This document shows positions 41,842 through 51,319 of a stretch of DNA of 64,000 nt, one piece after another (the stretch's first letter is position 1; each line of letters starts with the position of its first letter). The DNA lies in contig NZ_ML133541.1 in assembly GCF_003985145.1 (NCBI RefSeq), forward strand, positions 1 through 64,000, written 5' to 3'. The stretch comes from Rhizobium anhuiense. Its GTDB lineage: Bacteria > Pseudomonadota > Alphaproteobacteria > Rhizobiales > Rhizobiaceae. The translations under genes and the position numbers were made by a program. Below the pieces are notes generated by a model. The model saw only the letters and a program-made list of their open reading frames with translations, was not told where the DNA came from and did not search any database.

Positions 41842-43287
41842 TCAAGCATTCAATACACGGCCGTAGGCATCGAGCACCGCTTCCTTCATCGTTTCCGACA
41901 CGGTGGGATGCGGGAAGATCGTGTGCATCAGCTCTTCCTCGGTTGTTTCGAGGTTCATCGCGACGACGAAGCCCTGGATGAGCTCGGTGACTTCAGCGCC
42001 AACCATATGGGCGCCGAGCAGTTCGCCGGTCTTCTTATCGAAGATCACCTTCACCATGCCCTGGTCTTCGCCAAGCGCGATCGCCTTGCCGTTTGCCGCA
42101 AAGGAGAAGCGACCGACGCGGATGTCACGGCCCAGCTCCTTGGCTTTGGCTTCGGTGAGGCCGACGGAGGCGACCTGCGGATTGCAATAGGTGCAGCCCG
42201 GGACCTTGCCCTTGTCTGTGGGATGAACGTTCGGCAAGCCGGCGATCTTTTCGACGCAGACGACGCCCTCATGCTCTGCCTTGTGCGCCAGCATCGGCGG
42301 GCCGGCGACATCGCCGATCGCATAGATGCCGGCGACATTAGTCTTGCCGTAACCGTCGACGACGACGCAGCCGCGGTCGGTCTTCACACCAAGCGCCTCG
42401 AGGCCAAGATTTTCGATGTTGCCCTGAACGCCGACGGCCGAAATCAGCCGGTCGGCAGTGATCTGCTGCACTTTGCCATCGGCCGTCTCGACATGCGCGG
42501 TGACGCTGCCGGCGCCCTTCTCGACCTTCGAAACCTTGGCGCTGGTGAAGATCTTGAGGCCACGCTTTTCAAGCTGCTTGCGGGCAATCGCGGTGATTTC
42601 GGCATCTTCGACCGGCATGATGGTCGGCATGACTTCGACGACCGTCACGTCGACGCCCATCGAGCGATAGAAGCTTGCGAATTCGATGCCGATCGCGCCC
42701 GAGCCCATGACGATCAGCGACTTCGGCAGCGCATCCGGCTTCAGCGCCTCGAAATAGGTCCAGATCAGCTTGCCGTCCGGCTCGATGCCAGGCAGCGCGC
42801 GCGGGCGGGCGCCGGTGGCGATGATGATGTGCTTGGCGGTATAGGTGCCCTCGCCCTTGACGTTCTTCGGCAGCGGGTGCTGCGGCTCGACGACGGCCTT
42901 CGACGACTTGCCGACGACGATCTCGCCGGGCTTGGAAAGCTTTCCTTCGCCCCAGATGATGTCGATCTTGTTCTTCTTCATCAGGAAGCCGACGCCGGCA
43001 TTCAGACGGGCGGAGACGGCGCGCGAGCGGCCAACGACGGCCTTGGCATCCGGCTTGACCGTGCCCTCGAGAACGAGACCGTAATCCTTGAAGTGATTTG
43101 CATGATCGAGGACTTCGGCCGAGCGCAGCAGCGCCTTTGTGGGTATGCAGCCCCAGTTCAAGCAGATGCCGCCCATATGCTCGCGCTCGACGATCGCGGT
43201 CTTGAGGCCAAGCTGGCTGGCGCGAATAGCGGCGACATAGCCGCCGGGCCCCGAACCGATGATGATGACGTCGTAGGATTCAGCCAT
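41842..43287 (-). CDS. lpdA: Dihydrolipoyl dehydrogenase (E3)
   Basis: A 481-residue FAD enzyme reoxidising lipoyl groups, presumably of pyruvate dehydrogenase. FAD motif GSGPGG (11-16), redox disulfide C42/C47 in GGICLNWGCIPTK, NAD site VMGSGAIGIEFASFYRS, and the active-site His in FPHPTVSE (H460). AGGCAGGAAACAC precedes the start. It follows pdhABC at a distance of two accessory genes, all on one strand. Confidence 0.97.
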   Translation of the reverse strand: MAESYDVIIIGSGPGGYVAAIRASQLGLKTAIVEREHMGGICLNWGCIPTKALLRSAEVLDHANHFKDYGLVLEGTVKPDAKAVVGRSRAVSARLNAGVGFLMKKNKIDIIWGEGKLSKPGEIVVGKSSKAVVEPQHPLPKNVKGEGTYTAKHIIIATGARPRALPGIEPDGKLIWTYFEALKPDALPKSLIVMGSGAIGIEFASFYRSMGVDVTVVEVMPTIMPVEDAEITAIARKQLEKRGLKIFTSAKVSKVEKGAGSVTAHVETADGKVQQITADRLISAVGVQGNIENLGLEALGVKTDRGCVVVDGYGKTNVAGIYAIGDVAGPPMLAHKAEHEGVVCVEKIAGLPNVHPTDKGKVPGCTYCNPQVASVGLTEAKAKELGRDIRVGRFSFAANGKAIALGEDQGMVKVIFDKKTGELLGAHMVGAEVTELIQGFVVAMNLETTEEELMHTIFPHPTVSETMKEAVLDAYGRVLNA

Positions 43288-43303
43288 GTGTTTCCTGCCT
43301 TTG

Positions 43304-43885
43304 TTACGCTGCGCTGCGGGTCATGAGCACCCACGCGTGTCTCTTGCTGTTATCGAAGAGCGGCACGGCATCGGCACGCGCAGCCTCCAAGAATCCGTTT
43401 CTTCCATAAAGCGACAAAGCCGCTTCGTTATCACTTGCGGTAATGAGACTGACGGAGCGGCGATCGGCCCTTTCGATCTGATCCTCCAGCAATCTGCGTC
43501 CGATGCCGATGCCGCGCAGGTGGCGATAGACGCCGAGACTGCCGATGAACCAGCTACCCACAACCGTTTTCTGCAAGGCGAGCATCGGCTCGGTCGCCGG
43601 AACTGTCGCCTCGATCTTATCTATGCCTTCCTCCAGCGCGTGGCCGATCGCCACGCCTGCGACCTCGCCATAGGCCTCGGCGATGACGGCATCCCGCCAG
43701 CCGCCGACAGCCTCTTCCTCGCTCATCTTCAGCCGGCCCCGCTCCAGCGGCGTGTCACTCATGCCGGTCGCCACATCGGCGAACCAGAGCCAGGAGGCAA
43801 AACCGCGCGAGGCGATATCCGCCAGAATCGCCAGCTCCGAAGCATCCCGCCGTGAGGCCTGCCGGAGGGCGATGAAGGAGGTCAT
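43304..43885 (-). CDS. GNAT-family N-acetyltransferase
   Basis: A 193-residue GNAT acetyltransferase. The acetyl-CoA loop is VYRHLRGIGIGRRLLEDQ (near 122-139), followed by SLITASDNEAALSLYGRNGF, the usual motif A/B pattern. It starts two bases after the SGNH hydrolase stop and ends 16 before lpdA. Substrate unknown. Confidence 0.88.
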   Translation of the reverse strand: MTSFIALRQASRRDASELAILADIASRGFASWLWFADVATGMSDTPLERGRLKMSEEEAVGGWRDAVIAEAYGEVAGVAIGHALEEGIDKIEATVPATEPMLALQKTVVGSWFIGSLGVYRHLRGIGIGRRLLEDQIERADRRSVSLITASDNEAALSLYGRNGFLEAARADAVPLFDNSKRHAWVLMTRSAA

Positions 43886-43887
43886 GG

Positions 43888-44529
43888 TCAGATCCCCAGC
43901 ATCATCCGCACGATCGATTCCAGCCCGCGTCCGAGCGCACGCGTATTGTCCGCATCAAGGTGAATGCCATCGATCGGCGTGGTCTTGGCGACGGAGTTGC
44001 CGTCGAAGAAGCCGCAGCCGAGTTCGTCGGCAAGATCACGATAAAGCGTTGCGAGCTTGGCCGATTCCTCGATGCCGCCGGGAAAGGATGCGGCGAAGGG
44101 CACATTGCCCGTCGCGCAGATCGCCGGCGGCGCCACGATCAAGATCTCCGGCCCATCGAATTCGAAGGGCCAGGCATGATTGCGGATGAGCCGCACGAGA
44201 CGGCTGATGCCCTGGCAGGCGGCAAAGGCGGACCCCGCCACGACCGGCTTCATGTCGTTGGTGCCGAGCAGAAGGATGACGAGGTCGAGCGGTGCATGCG
44301 TCTGCAGGATCGTCGGCAGGATGCGCGCACCGTTGCGGTCACAATCGGCGAGGTGGTCGTCGAAAGCGGTCGTGCGCCCATTCAGGCCTTCGGCGATGAC
44401 GCGGGCCTCGCTGCCGAGCGCTGCCTGAAGCACGCTCGGCCAGCGATTCTTGTACTCATGACGGCCGATCGTCTCGGCGTCATAACCCCAGGTCAGCGAG
44501 TCACCATAGCAAAGAACGGTCTTGGTCAT
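43888..44529 (-). CDS. SGNH/GDSL-family hydrolase (arylesterase-like)
   Basis: A 213-residue esterase of the SGNH superfamily. Block I CYGDSLTWGYD carries the nucleophile Ser (S11), block III LLLGTNDMK the Asn, and block V DGIHLDADN the catalytic Asp/His. GGAGGCGG precedes ATG at 44529. No signal peptide, so probably cytoplasmic. It sits inside the pdh-lpd gene run, a linkage seen in rhizobia. Confidence 0.9.
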   Translation of the reverse strand: MTKTVLCYGDSLTWGYDAETIGRHEYKNRWPSVLQAALGSEARVIAEGLNGRTTAFDDHLADCDRNGARILPTILQTHAPLDLVILLLGTNDMKPVVAGSAFAACQGISRLVRLIRNHAWPFEFDGPEILIVAPPAICATGNVPFAASFPGGIEESAKLATLYRDLADELGCGFFDGNSVAKTTPIDGIHLDADNTRALGRGLESIVRMMLGI

Positions 44530-44548
44530 TTCCGCCTCCGCGCTGCTA

Positions 44549-45910
44549 TCAGACAAGCATGCCCATCGGGTTTTCGATGTAGCCCTTGAAGGCCTGGAGC
44601 AGCTCGGCGCCGAGTGCACCATCGACGCAGCGATGGTCGGTCGACAGCGTGACCGACATCACGGTGGCGATCGCCATTTCGCCCTTCCTGACGACGACCC
44701 GCTGTTCGCCTGCGCCGACCGCGAGGATCGTCGCATGCGGCGGGTTGACGACGGCTGCGAAGTTCTTCACGCCCATCATGCCCATGTTCGAGACCGAGCT
44801 GGTGCCGCCCTGATATTCCTCAGGCTTCAGCTTGCGGTCCTTGGCCCGCTTGCCGAGATCGCGCATCTCGTTGGAGATCGTCGACAGGGTCTTTTCCTCG
44901 GCCTTGCGGATGATCGGCGTGATCAGGCCGCCGGGGATCGAGACGGCGACGCCGACATCGGCATGCTTGTGCTTGACCATGTTGCTGTCGGTCCAGGAGA
45001 CATTGGCATCCGGAACGTCGCGCAGCGCCAGCGCCATGGCCTTGATGACCATGTCGTTGACCGAGAGCTTGTAGGCCGGAGCATTGTCCTTGCGCGGCGC
45101 CGCATCGTTCAGCTGGGCGCGCAGCGCCAGCAGCGCATCGAGCTCGCAATCGACGCTGACGTAGAAATGCGGGATCGTCTGCTTGGATTCGACCAGGCGC
45201 CTGGCGATCGTCTTGCGCATGCCGTCATGCGGCACGAGCTCGTAGGAGCCAGGTTCGAAGAGCTTGAGCACGGCTTCCTCAGAGGCGCCCTTCGGTGCGG
45301 CAGCGGCCGGAGCCGGCGCAGCAGCCTGCGGGGCGGCAGCGGGTGCAGGCGCAGCAGCAGCCTTGGCGCCACCGCCGGCAACAGCCGCCTCAATGTCGCT
45401 CTTGACGACGCGGCCATGCGGGCCGGAGCCTGCGACTGCCGAAAGATCGATGCCGGCTTCCTTGGCCAGACGGCGGGCGAGCGGCGACGAGAAGGTGCGG
45501 TTGCCATCAGCCGAAACCGATGCGGGTGCAGCGGCAGGTGCCGGTGCTGCAGCCGGAGCGGTTTGGGCCGGAGCCGGTGCAGCCTCGGCCTTCGGCGCAG
45601 GCGCGGCTTCAGCCTTGGGCGCCGGAGCGGCAGAACCCGCACCGTTTGCGGCAGCGGCGACATCCTCGCCATCGGCGGCGAGAACCGCAATCAGTGCATT
45701 GACCTTGACGCCTTCGGTGCCGGCGGCAACGACGAGCTTGGCGACCGTGCCTTCATCGACGGCTTCGACTTCCATCGTCGCCTTGTCGGTCTCGATCTCG
45801 GCGATCACATCGCCTGATTTGACCTTGTCGCCTTCCTTGACCAGCCATTTGGAAAGATTGCCTTCCTCCATGGTCGGAGAGAGGGCGGGCATCGTGATAT
45901 TGATCGGCAT
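44549..45910 (-). CDS. pdhC: Pyruvate dehydrogenase E2 (dihydrolipoamide acetyltransferase)
   Basis: A 453-residue core subunit of pyruvate dehydrogenase. N-terminal lipoyl domain with K43 in ETDKATMEVEA, then Ala/Pro-rich linkers (about 80-130 and 175-205), the subunit-binding domain (SSPLARRLAKEAGIDLSAV), and the catalytic domain ending with STDHRCVDGALGAELL, which carries the active-site His. Starts 15 bases after pdhB. Confidence 0.97.
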   Translation of the reverse strand: MPINITMPALSPTMEEGNLSKWLVKEGDKVKSGDVIAEIETDKATMEVEAVDEGTVAKLVVAAGTEGVKVNALIAVLAADGEDVAAAANGAGSAAPAPKAEAAPAPKAEAAPAPAQTAPAAAPAPAAAPASVSADGNRTFSSPLARRLAKEAGIDLSAVAGSGPHGRVVKSDIEAAVAGGGAKAAAAPAPAAAPQAAAPAPAAAAPKGASEEAVLKLFEPGSYELVPHDGMRKTIARRLVESKQTIPHFYVSVDCELDALLALRAQLNDAAPRKDNAPAYKLSVNDMVIKAMALALRDVPDANVSWTDSNMVKHKHADVGVAVSIPGGLITPIIRKAEEKTLSTISNEMRDLGKRAKDRKLKPEEYQGGTSSVSNMGMMGVKNFAAVVNPPHATILAVGAGEQRVVVRKGEMAIATVMSVTLSTDHRCVDGALGAELLQAFKGYIENPMGMLV

Positions 45911-45925
45911 CGAGCTGCCCTCCCC

Positions 45926-47311
45926 TTATTTGTAGCAAACAGCCTTCACCGCATCGACGACTTCGCCGACGTTCGGAAGTGCGAGCTTTTCGAGATTGGC
46001 GGCGTAGGGCATCGGAACGTCCTTGCCCGCAATCGTCAGGATCGGCGCATCGAGATAATCGAAGGCCTGCTGCATGACGCGGGTGGCGATTTCGGTGCCG
46101 ACCGACGATTGCGGATAACCTTCCTCGACGGTGACCAGACGGCCGGTCTTCTTCACCGATTCGATAACGGTCGGCAGGTCCATCGGGCGAATGGTGCGAA
46201 GGTCGATCAGTTCGACGTCGATGCCGATCTTTTCGAGTTCGGCCGCCGCCTTGGTCGCATAAGTCATGCCGATGCCGAAGGAGACCACCGTGACGTCCTT
46301 GCCCGGGCGATGGATGCGGGCCTTGCCGATCGGCAGGACGAAATTGTCGAGCTTCGGCACATCGAAGTGCTGACCGTAGAGAATTTCGTTCTCGAGGAAG
46401 ATCACCGGATTCGGATCGCGGATCGCAGCCTTCAGCAGGCCCTTGGCGTCGGATGCCGTGTAAGGCATGACGACCTTCAGGCCGGGGATTGCGGAGTACC
46501 AGGCAGCATAGTCCTGGCTGTGCTGGGCGCCGACGCGAGCTGCGGCACCGTTCGGGCCGCGGAAGACGATCGGAGCGCCCATCTGGCCGCCGGACATATA
46601 GAGCGTCTTGGCGGCGGAGTTGATGATGTGGTCGATCGCCTGCATGGCGAAGTTGAAGGTCATGAATTCGACGATCGGGCGAAGGCCAGCCATGGCAGCG
46701 CCGACGCCGACGCCGGCAAAGCCGTGCTCGGTGATCGGCGTATCGATGACGCGGCGGGGGCCGAATTCCTGCAGCAGGCCCTGCGTGACCTTGTAGGCGC
46801 CCTGATATTCGGCAACTTCTTCGCCCATGACGAAGACGTCTTCATTGGCGCGCATTTCCTCGGCCATGGCGTCGCGGAGCGCTTCGCGCACGGTCGTCGA
46901 CACCATTTCGGTGCCGGCAGGAATTTCGGGGTCATTCGGAACGACGGCCTTCGGCTCGGCCGGAAGCGGCGCGGAGGCCGAACCGGTTTCGGTCGGCTTC
47001 TCTTCCTGGGCAACGGCAGGCGCGGCTGCTGCGGCCGGCTTGGCGGCGGAGAGATCGGCGGCGGATTCGCCATCCTGCAGCAGCACGGCGATCTTGGTGT
47101 TGACCTTGACACCTTCGGTGCCGGCATCGACGAGCAGCTTGCCGATGACACCTTCATCGACGGCTTCGACTTCCATCGTCGCCTTGTCGGTTTCGATTTC
47201 GGCGATCACGTCGCCTGAGGTGACCTTGTCACCTTCCTGCTTCAGCCATTTGGACAGCGTGCCTTCTTCCATCGTCGGAGAGAGGGCGGGCATGAGGATA
47301 TCGATAGGCAT
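45926..47311 (-). CDS. pdhB: Pyruvate dehydrogenase E1 beta subunit with N-terminal lipoyl domain
   Basis: A 461-residue protein: a lipoyl domain (K43 in ETDKATMEVEA), an Ala/Pro/Glu linker (about 78-130), and a transketolase-like E1 beta domain (about 138-461) with GEEVAEYQGAYKVTQGL and TPITEHGFAGVGVGAAM. A lipoyl domain on E1 beta is a known alphaproteobacterial feature. GGGAGGG precedes the start; a longer frame overlaps pdhA. Confidence 0.97.
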   Translation of the reverse strand: MPIDILMPALSPTMEEGTLSKWLKQEGDKVTSGDVIAEIETDKATMEVEAVDEGVIGKLLVDAGTEGVKVNTKIAVLLQDGESAADLSAAKPAAAAAPAVAQEEKPTETGSASAPLPAEPKAVVPNDPEIPAGTEMVSTTVREALRDAMAEEMRANEDVFVMGEEVAEYQGAYKVTQGLLQEFGPRRVIDTPITEHGFAGVGVGAAMAGLRPIVEFMTFNFAMQAIDHIINSAAKTLYMSGGQMGAPIVFRGPNGAAARVGAQHSQDYAAWYSAIPGLKVVMPYTASDAKGLLKAAIRDPNPVIFLENEILYGQHFDVPKLDNFVLPIGKARIHRPGKDVTVVSFGIGMTYATKAAAELEKIGIDVELIDLRTIRPMDLPTVIESVKKTGRLVTVEEGYPQSSVGTEIATRVMQQAFDYLDAPILTIAGKDVPMPYAANLEKLALPNVGEVVDAVKAVCYK

Positions 47312-47327
47312 GGGTTCCCTCCCCCGA

Positions 47328-48374
47328 TTAGAGCAGAATGTCGGTGTAGAGCTCGGATGCATCCGGCTCCGGATCGGCCTGGGCGAAGTCGGCGCTGTCG
47401 GCGACGATGTCGCGGACATCCTTGTCGATCGCCTTCAGATCGTCTTCGGAGGCCCAGCCCTTTTCGATGAGGCGCGCCTTGACCTGTTCGATCGGGTCAT
47501 GCTCGGAGCGCATCTTCTGCACTTCGTCCTTGGAGCGATACTTCGCCGGATCGGACATGGAGTGACCGCGATAACGATAGGTCAGCATTTCGAGAATGAT
47601 CGGGCCCTTGCCGGAGCGGCAATGTTCGAGCGCCTCGTCGGCCGCCGCCTTGACGGCGCGAACGTCCATGCCATCGACCTGAATGCCGGGGATGCCGAAG
47701 CCGGAGCCGCGCAGCGAATAGTTCGACTGCGCCGTGGCGCGGGCGGTCGAGGTGCCCATGGCGTAACGGTTGTTCTCGACGATATAGACGATCGGCAGTT
47801 TCCAGAGAGCCGCCATGTTGAAGCTCTCGTAAACCTGGCCCTGGTTGGCAGCGCCGTCGCCGAAATAGGCGATCGAGACATTGCCGTTGCCGCGGTAGCT
47901 GTTTGCGAAAGCCAGACCGGTTCCGAGCGAGACCTGGGCCCCGACGATGCCGTGACCGCCGTAGAAATGCTTCTCTTTCGAGAACATGTGCATCGAGCCG
48001 CCCTTCCCGTGGGAATAGCCGCTGCGGCGCCCGGTCAGTTCCGCCATGACGCCACGCGCTTCCATGCCGGTCGCCAGCATATGGCCGTGGTCGCGATAGG
48101 CGGTGATGACCTGGTCGCCTTCCTTCTGCGCCATCTGCATGCCGACGACGACAGCTTCCTGACCGATGTAGAGGTGGCAAAAGCCGCCGATGAAGCCCAT
48201 GCCGTAAAGCTGACCGGCCTTCTCCTCGAAGCGGCGGATCAGCAGCATTTCGCGATAGGCCTTGAGCTCCTCATCGCGATCGAAGTCGGCTACCGGGCCT
48301 CCATTCGATGCTTTGGCTGCGGGTTTTGCTGCAGTTTTGCGGCTGGAAACGGTCGCGGTCTTTCGCGGCGCCAT
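47328..48374 (-). CDS. pdhA: Pyruvate dehydrogenase E1 alpha subunit
   Basis: A 348-residue thiamine-diphosphate subunit decarboxylating pyruvate with PdhB. The ThDP motif runs from GDGAANQGQVYESFN to VENN, and the phosphorylation-loop-like YRGHSMSDPAKYR is present. The first 25 residues are Lys/Ala-rich and probably disordered. GGGAGGG precedes ATG. First gene of the pdhA-pdhB-pdhC operon. Confidence 0.97.
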   Translation of the reverse strand: MAPRKTATVSSRKTAAKPAAKASNGGPVADFDRDEELKAYREMLLIRRFEEKAGQLYGMGFIGGFCHLYIGQEAVVVGMQMAQKEGDQVITAYRDHGHMLATGMEARGVMAELTGRRSGYSHGKGGSMHMFSKEKHFYGGHGIVGAQVSLGTGLAFANSYRGNGNVSIAYFGDGAANQGQVYESFNMAALWKLPIVYIVENNRYAMGTSTARATAQSNYSLRGSGFGIPGIQVDGMDVRAVKAAADEALEHCRSGKGPIILEMLTYRYRGHSMSDPAKYRSKDEVQKMRSEHDPIEQVKARLIEKGWASEDDLKAIDKDVRDIVADSADFAQADPEPDASELYTDILL

Positions 48375-48497
48375 TCAACCCTCCCTATGGGTTTGTCGGT
48401 TCTTGGTGGCGCGTACCATAGGGAAGAAATATGACCACAGCAATGCCATAATTGCATGGCTCGTATTCGGCGCTAAATCGTTGATAAAACGCCTGAA

Positions 48498-48530
48498 ATT
48501 CCAATTAACCTGTTTCCGGTTAATTGGAAT
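48498..48530 (-). terminator. Inverted repeat at the end of divIC, probable terminator
   Basis: 13-base arms (48498-48510 and 48518-48530) pair perfectly around a 7-base loop, and the second arm includes the divIC stop codon. The stem is AT-rich and followed by only a short T run on the minus strand, so termination is likely but not certain. Confidence 0.5.
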
Positions 48531-48840
48531 AATGGTTGAATATGACGATCTCGTCCGCGCGCGACACATTGAGCTGATAGCGCGCTTTTTCGTCCAGCAT
48601 GTCCTTGTCGAGCGAGCCGTCACTGAGCAGCGCGACCTGATTTTCCAGATGTTCGCGCTTCGTCTTTAAGACTGCAAGCTCTTTTTCACGCGCGACACGC
48701 TGGTGCTCGAACGCTTCCGTCGCGCGCAGGCCGTAATCGCCGTGAATGCAGTGATAACCGAAATAGGAAAGGAAGGCGACCGTCATGGCCGGAATGACGA
48801 AGCGGCCGAGCTTTCTCTTCTTATGATGCTTTGTCCACAT
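48520..48840 (-). CDS. Septum formation initiator (DivIC/FtsB family)
   Basis: A 106-residue bitopic protein: basic N-terminus, one membrane helix (about 13-30), then a periplasmic coiled coil (residues 45-75, LAVLKTKREHLENQVALL). This is the layout of FtsB/DivIC division proteins that link with FtsL and FtsQ. Position between eno and pdhA is usual in rhizobia. Confidence 0.88.
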   Translation of the reverse strand: MWTKHHKKRKLGRFVIPAMTVAFLSYFGYHCIHGDYGLRATEAFEHQRVAREKELAVLKTKREHLENQVALLSDGSLDKDMLDEKARYQLNVSRADEIVIFNHYSN

Positions 48841-48923
48841 ACACGCATGCTCTTGAACGCATTACCAATTCGCTCAATCTACAGCGCAGAGATTAACCGT
48901 TCGTTGACTCTAAAAAAGAGCAA

Positions 48924-48951
48924 CAAAAAACCCGCGCCGGAGAGGCGCGGG
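48924..48951 (-). terminator. Rho-independent terminator after eno
   Basis: Stem CCCGCGCC (48931-48938) with GGCGCGGG (48944-48951) and a five-base loop, followed on the minus strand by TTTTTTG. It lies 25 bases beyond the eno stop. Confidence 0.92.
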
Positions 48952-48976
48952 TCGAACCGTTGAAAATCAGATGCGA

Positions 48977-50251
48977 TCAGCCGCGAATGATCGAGCGGCC
49001 GGCATACTGGGCCTGAGGACCGAGGCCTTCTTCGATACGGATCAGCTGGTTGTACTTGGCAAGACGGTCGGAACGCGACAGCGAGCCGGTCTTGATCTGA
49101 CCGCAGTTGGTGGCGACCGCGAGATCGGCGATGGTCGAATCTTCCGTTTCGCCGGAGCGGTGAGACATGACGGCGGTATAGGCTGCCTTGTGCGCCGTGT
49201 TGACGGCGTCGAGGGTTTCGGTCAGCGAGCCGATCTGGTTGACCTTGACGAGGATCGAGTTGGCGACACCCATGCGGATGCCATCGCGAAGGCGGGCAGA
49301 GTTGGTGACGAAGAGATCGTCGCCGACGAGCTGGGTCTTCTTGCCGGTCAGGTCGGTCAGCGTCTTCCAGCCATCCCAGTCGTCCTCAGCCATGCCGTCC
49401 TCGATCGAGATGATCGGGTACTTGGCGGCGAGTTCGGCCAGATATTCGGCCATGGCGCCCGATTCGAGCGTGCGGCCTTCCCCTTCGAGAACATATTTGC
49501 CGTCCTTGAAGAATTCCGTCGAGGCGCAATCGAGGCCGAGGTAGATGTCCTCGCCCGGCTTGTAGCCGGCTTTTTCGACCGACTTGACGATGAAGTCGAG
49601 GGCTTCGGAAGCGCTCTTCAGGCCCGGTGCGAAACCGCCTTCGTCGCCGACATTGGTGTTGTGGCCCTGTGCGGCAAGTTCCTTGCGGAGCGTATGGAAG
49701 ACTTCCGAACCCATGCGCACGGCTTCGGCGATCGTATCGGCGCCGACCGGCAGGATCATGAATTCCTGGAAATCGATCGGGTTGTCGGCATGGGCGCCGC
49801 CGTTGATGATGTTCATCATCGGCACCGGCAGCAGGCTGGCGGAAGCGCCGCCGACATAACGGTAGAGCGGCAGGCCGGAGGCCTGGGCGGCAGCCTTGGC
49901 GACGGCGAGCGACACGCCGAGGATGGCGTTGGCGCCGAGGCGCGACTTGTTCGGCGTGCCGTCCAGCTCGATCATGATGTTGTCGATCTGGATCTGGTTT
50001 TCGGCGTCGATGCCGCCGATCGCATCGAAGATCTCGGTGTTGGCGGCGTCGACCGCCTTCTGGACGCCCTTGCCGAGGTAGCGCTTGCCGCCGTCGCGCA
50101 GTTCGACCGCCTCATGCGCGCCCGTCGAGGCGCCCGAGGGAACAGCCGCACGGCCCATGCTGCCGTCTTCGAGATAGACATCGACTTCGACGGTGGGATT
50201 GCCACGGCTATCGAGAATCTCGCGGGCGATGATATCGGTGATTGCAGTCAT
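48977..50251 (-). CDS. eno: Enolase
   Basis: A 424-residue glycolytic enzyme converting 2-phosphoglycerate to phosphoenolpyruvate. The sequence is that of a standard enolase: AREILDSRGNPTVEVDVYL at the start, GGAHADNPIDFQEFMI, EDGMAEDDWDGWK and the C-terminal SHRSGETEDSTIADLAV with catalytic Lys/Arg surroundings. AGGAAG precedes the ATG. PEP made here is also the substrate of KdsA encoded upstream. Confidence 0.98.
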   Translation of the reverse strand: MTAITDIIAREILDSRGNPTVEVDVYLEDGSMGRAAVPSGASTGAHEAVELRDGGKRYLGKGVQKAVDAANTEIFDAIGGIDAENQIQIDNIMIELDGTPNKSRLGANAILGVSLAVAKAAAQASGLPLYRYVGGASASLLPVPMMNIINGGAHADNPIDFQEFMILPVGADTIAEAVRMGSEVFHTLRKELAAQGHNTNVGDEGGFAPGLKSASEALDFIVKSVEKAGYKPGEDIYLGLDCASTEFFKDGKYVLEGEGRTLESGAMAEYLAELAAKYPIISIEDGMAEDDWDGWKTLTDLTGKKTQLVGDDLFVTNSARLRDGIRMGVANSILVKVNQIGSLTETLDAVNTAHKAAYTAVMSHRSGETEDSTIADLAVATNCGQIKTGSLSRSDRLAKYNQLIRIEEGLGPQAQYAGRSIIRG

Positions 50252-50473
50252 GGGTTCTTCCTGCTCAGTGGGTGATAAGTCGTTCGAAACCTGTCTTAAT
50301 CGAAGGCGAGCAAATTACAATGCCGCAATTGCCAGCCTTCGAACCAGCGTTCCGATGTGGGCGAAAGCGCGTCGCGATCTCTAACATTCGCTTGGTCCGC
50401 GCCTTGCTCTTTGGTTTTGCGCGACATGCTTATAGCGCGATCGTGTCAGACTGTTGAACGTCAAGCTGGGTAA

Positions 50474-51319
50474 TCAGGCCTTGGCGACCGCATCGAAGGC
50501 AAGCAGCTTTTCGAGGAGCCGCGGCATGTCCTTGAGATAGACCATGTTCGGTCCGTCGGAAGGCGCATTGTCGGGGTCCTGATGGGTTTCGAGGAAGACG
50601 CCGGCAATGCCGGTCGCCACCGCTGCGCGCGCCAGCGTTTCCACGAATTCCCGCTGGCCGCCCGAGGAATCGCCCTGCCCGCCCGGCTGCGCCACGGAAT
50701 GGGTGGCGTCGAAAACAACGGGAGCACCCATCGACGCCATGATCGGCAGCGAACGCATGTCGGAAACCAGCGTGTTGTAGCCAAAGGAGGCGCCGCGCTC
50801 GCACAGCAGCACGTTCGGATTGCCGCTGGCGTTGAGCTTCTTCAGGACGTTTTTCATATCCCAGGGAGCGAGGAACTGGCCCTTCTTGACATTGACGACG
50901 CGGCCGGTCTTGGCGGCGGCGATGAGAAGATCGGTCTGGCGGCAAAGGAAGGCCGGGATCTGCAGGACATCGACGGTCTTTGCCACCTCGGCGCATTGTT
51001 CGGCGGTATGAACGTCGGTCAGGAGGGGAAAGCCGAATTCCTTCTTGAGGTCGGCAAAGATCTCCATGCCCTTTTCAATGCCGATGCCGCGTTCGGCCGA
51101 AAGCGAAGTGCGGTTCGCCTTGTCGAAGGAGCTCTTGTATACGAGGCCGATGCCGAGCTTTCCGCAAAGCTCCTTCAGCGTGCCGGCCACCATGAAGGCG
51201 TGGTCGCTGCTCTCCATCTGGCAAGGGCCGGCAATCAGCGACAGGCGGCCGGTGTTGGAAAAGGTGACCTGGCCCTGGCCCTCGCCGATCTTGACTTGGG
51301 AATTCGTATCTGTGCTCAT
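50474..51319 (-). CDS. kdsA: KDO-8-phosphate synthase
   Basis: A 281-residue enzyme condensing PEP with arabinose-5-phosphate for the KDO of lipopolysaccharide. Signatures: IAGPCQMESSDHAFMVA, SFDKANRTS and TLVSDMRSLP, and ATHSVAQPGGQGDSSGGQ. The start overlaps the stop of the VOC protein gene by four bases (ATGA), so translation is coupled to it. Confidence 0.97.
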   Translation of the reverse strand: MSTDTNSQVKIGEGQGQVTFSNTGRLSLIAGPCQMESSDHAFMVAGTLKELCGKLGIGLVYKSSFDKANRTSLSAERGIGIEKGMEIFADLKKEFGFPLLTDVHTAEQCAEVAKTVDVLQIPAFLCRQTDLLIAAAKTGRVVNVKKGQFLAPWDMKNVLKKLNASGNPNVLLCERGASFGYNTLVSDMRSLPIMASMGAPVVFDATHSVAQPGGQGDSSGGQREFVETLARAAVATGIAGVFLETHQDPDNAPSDGPNMVYLKDMPRLLEKLLAFDAVAKA

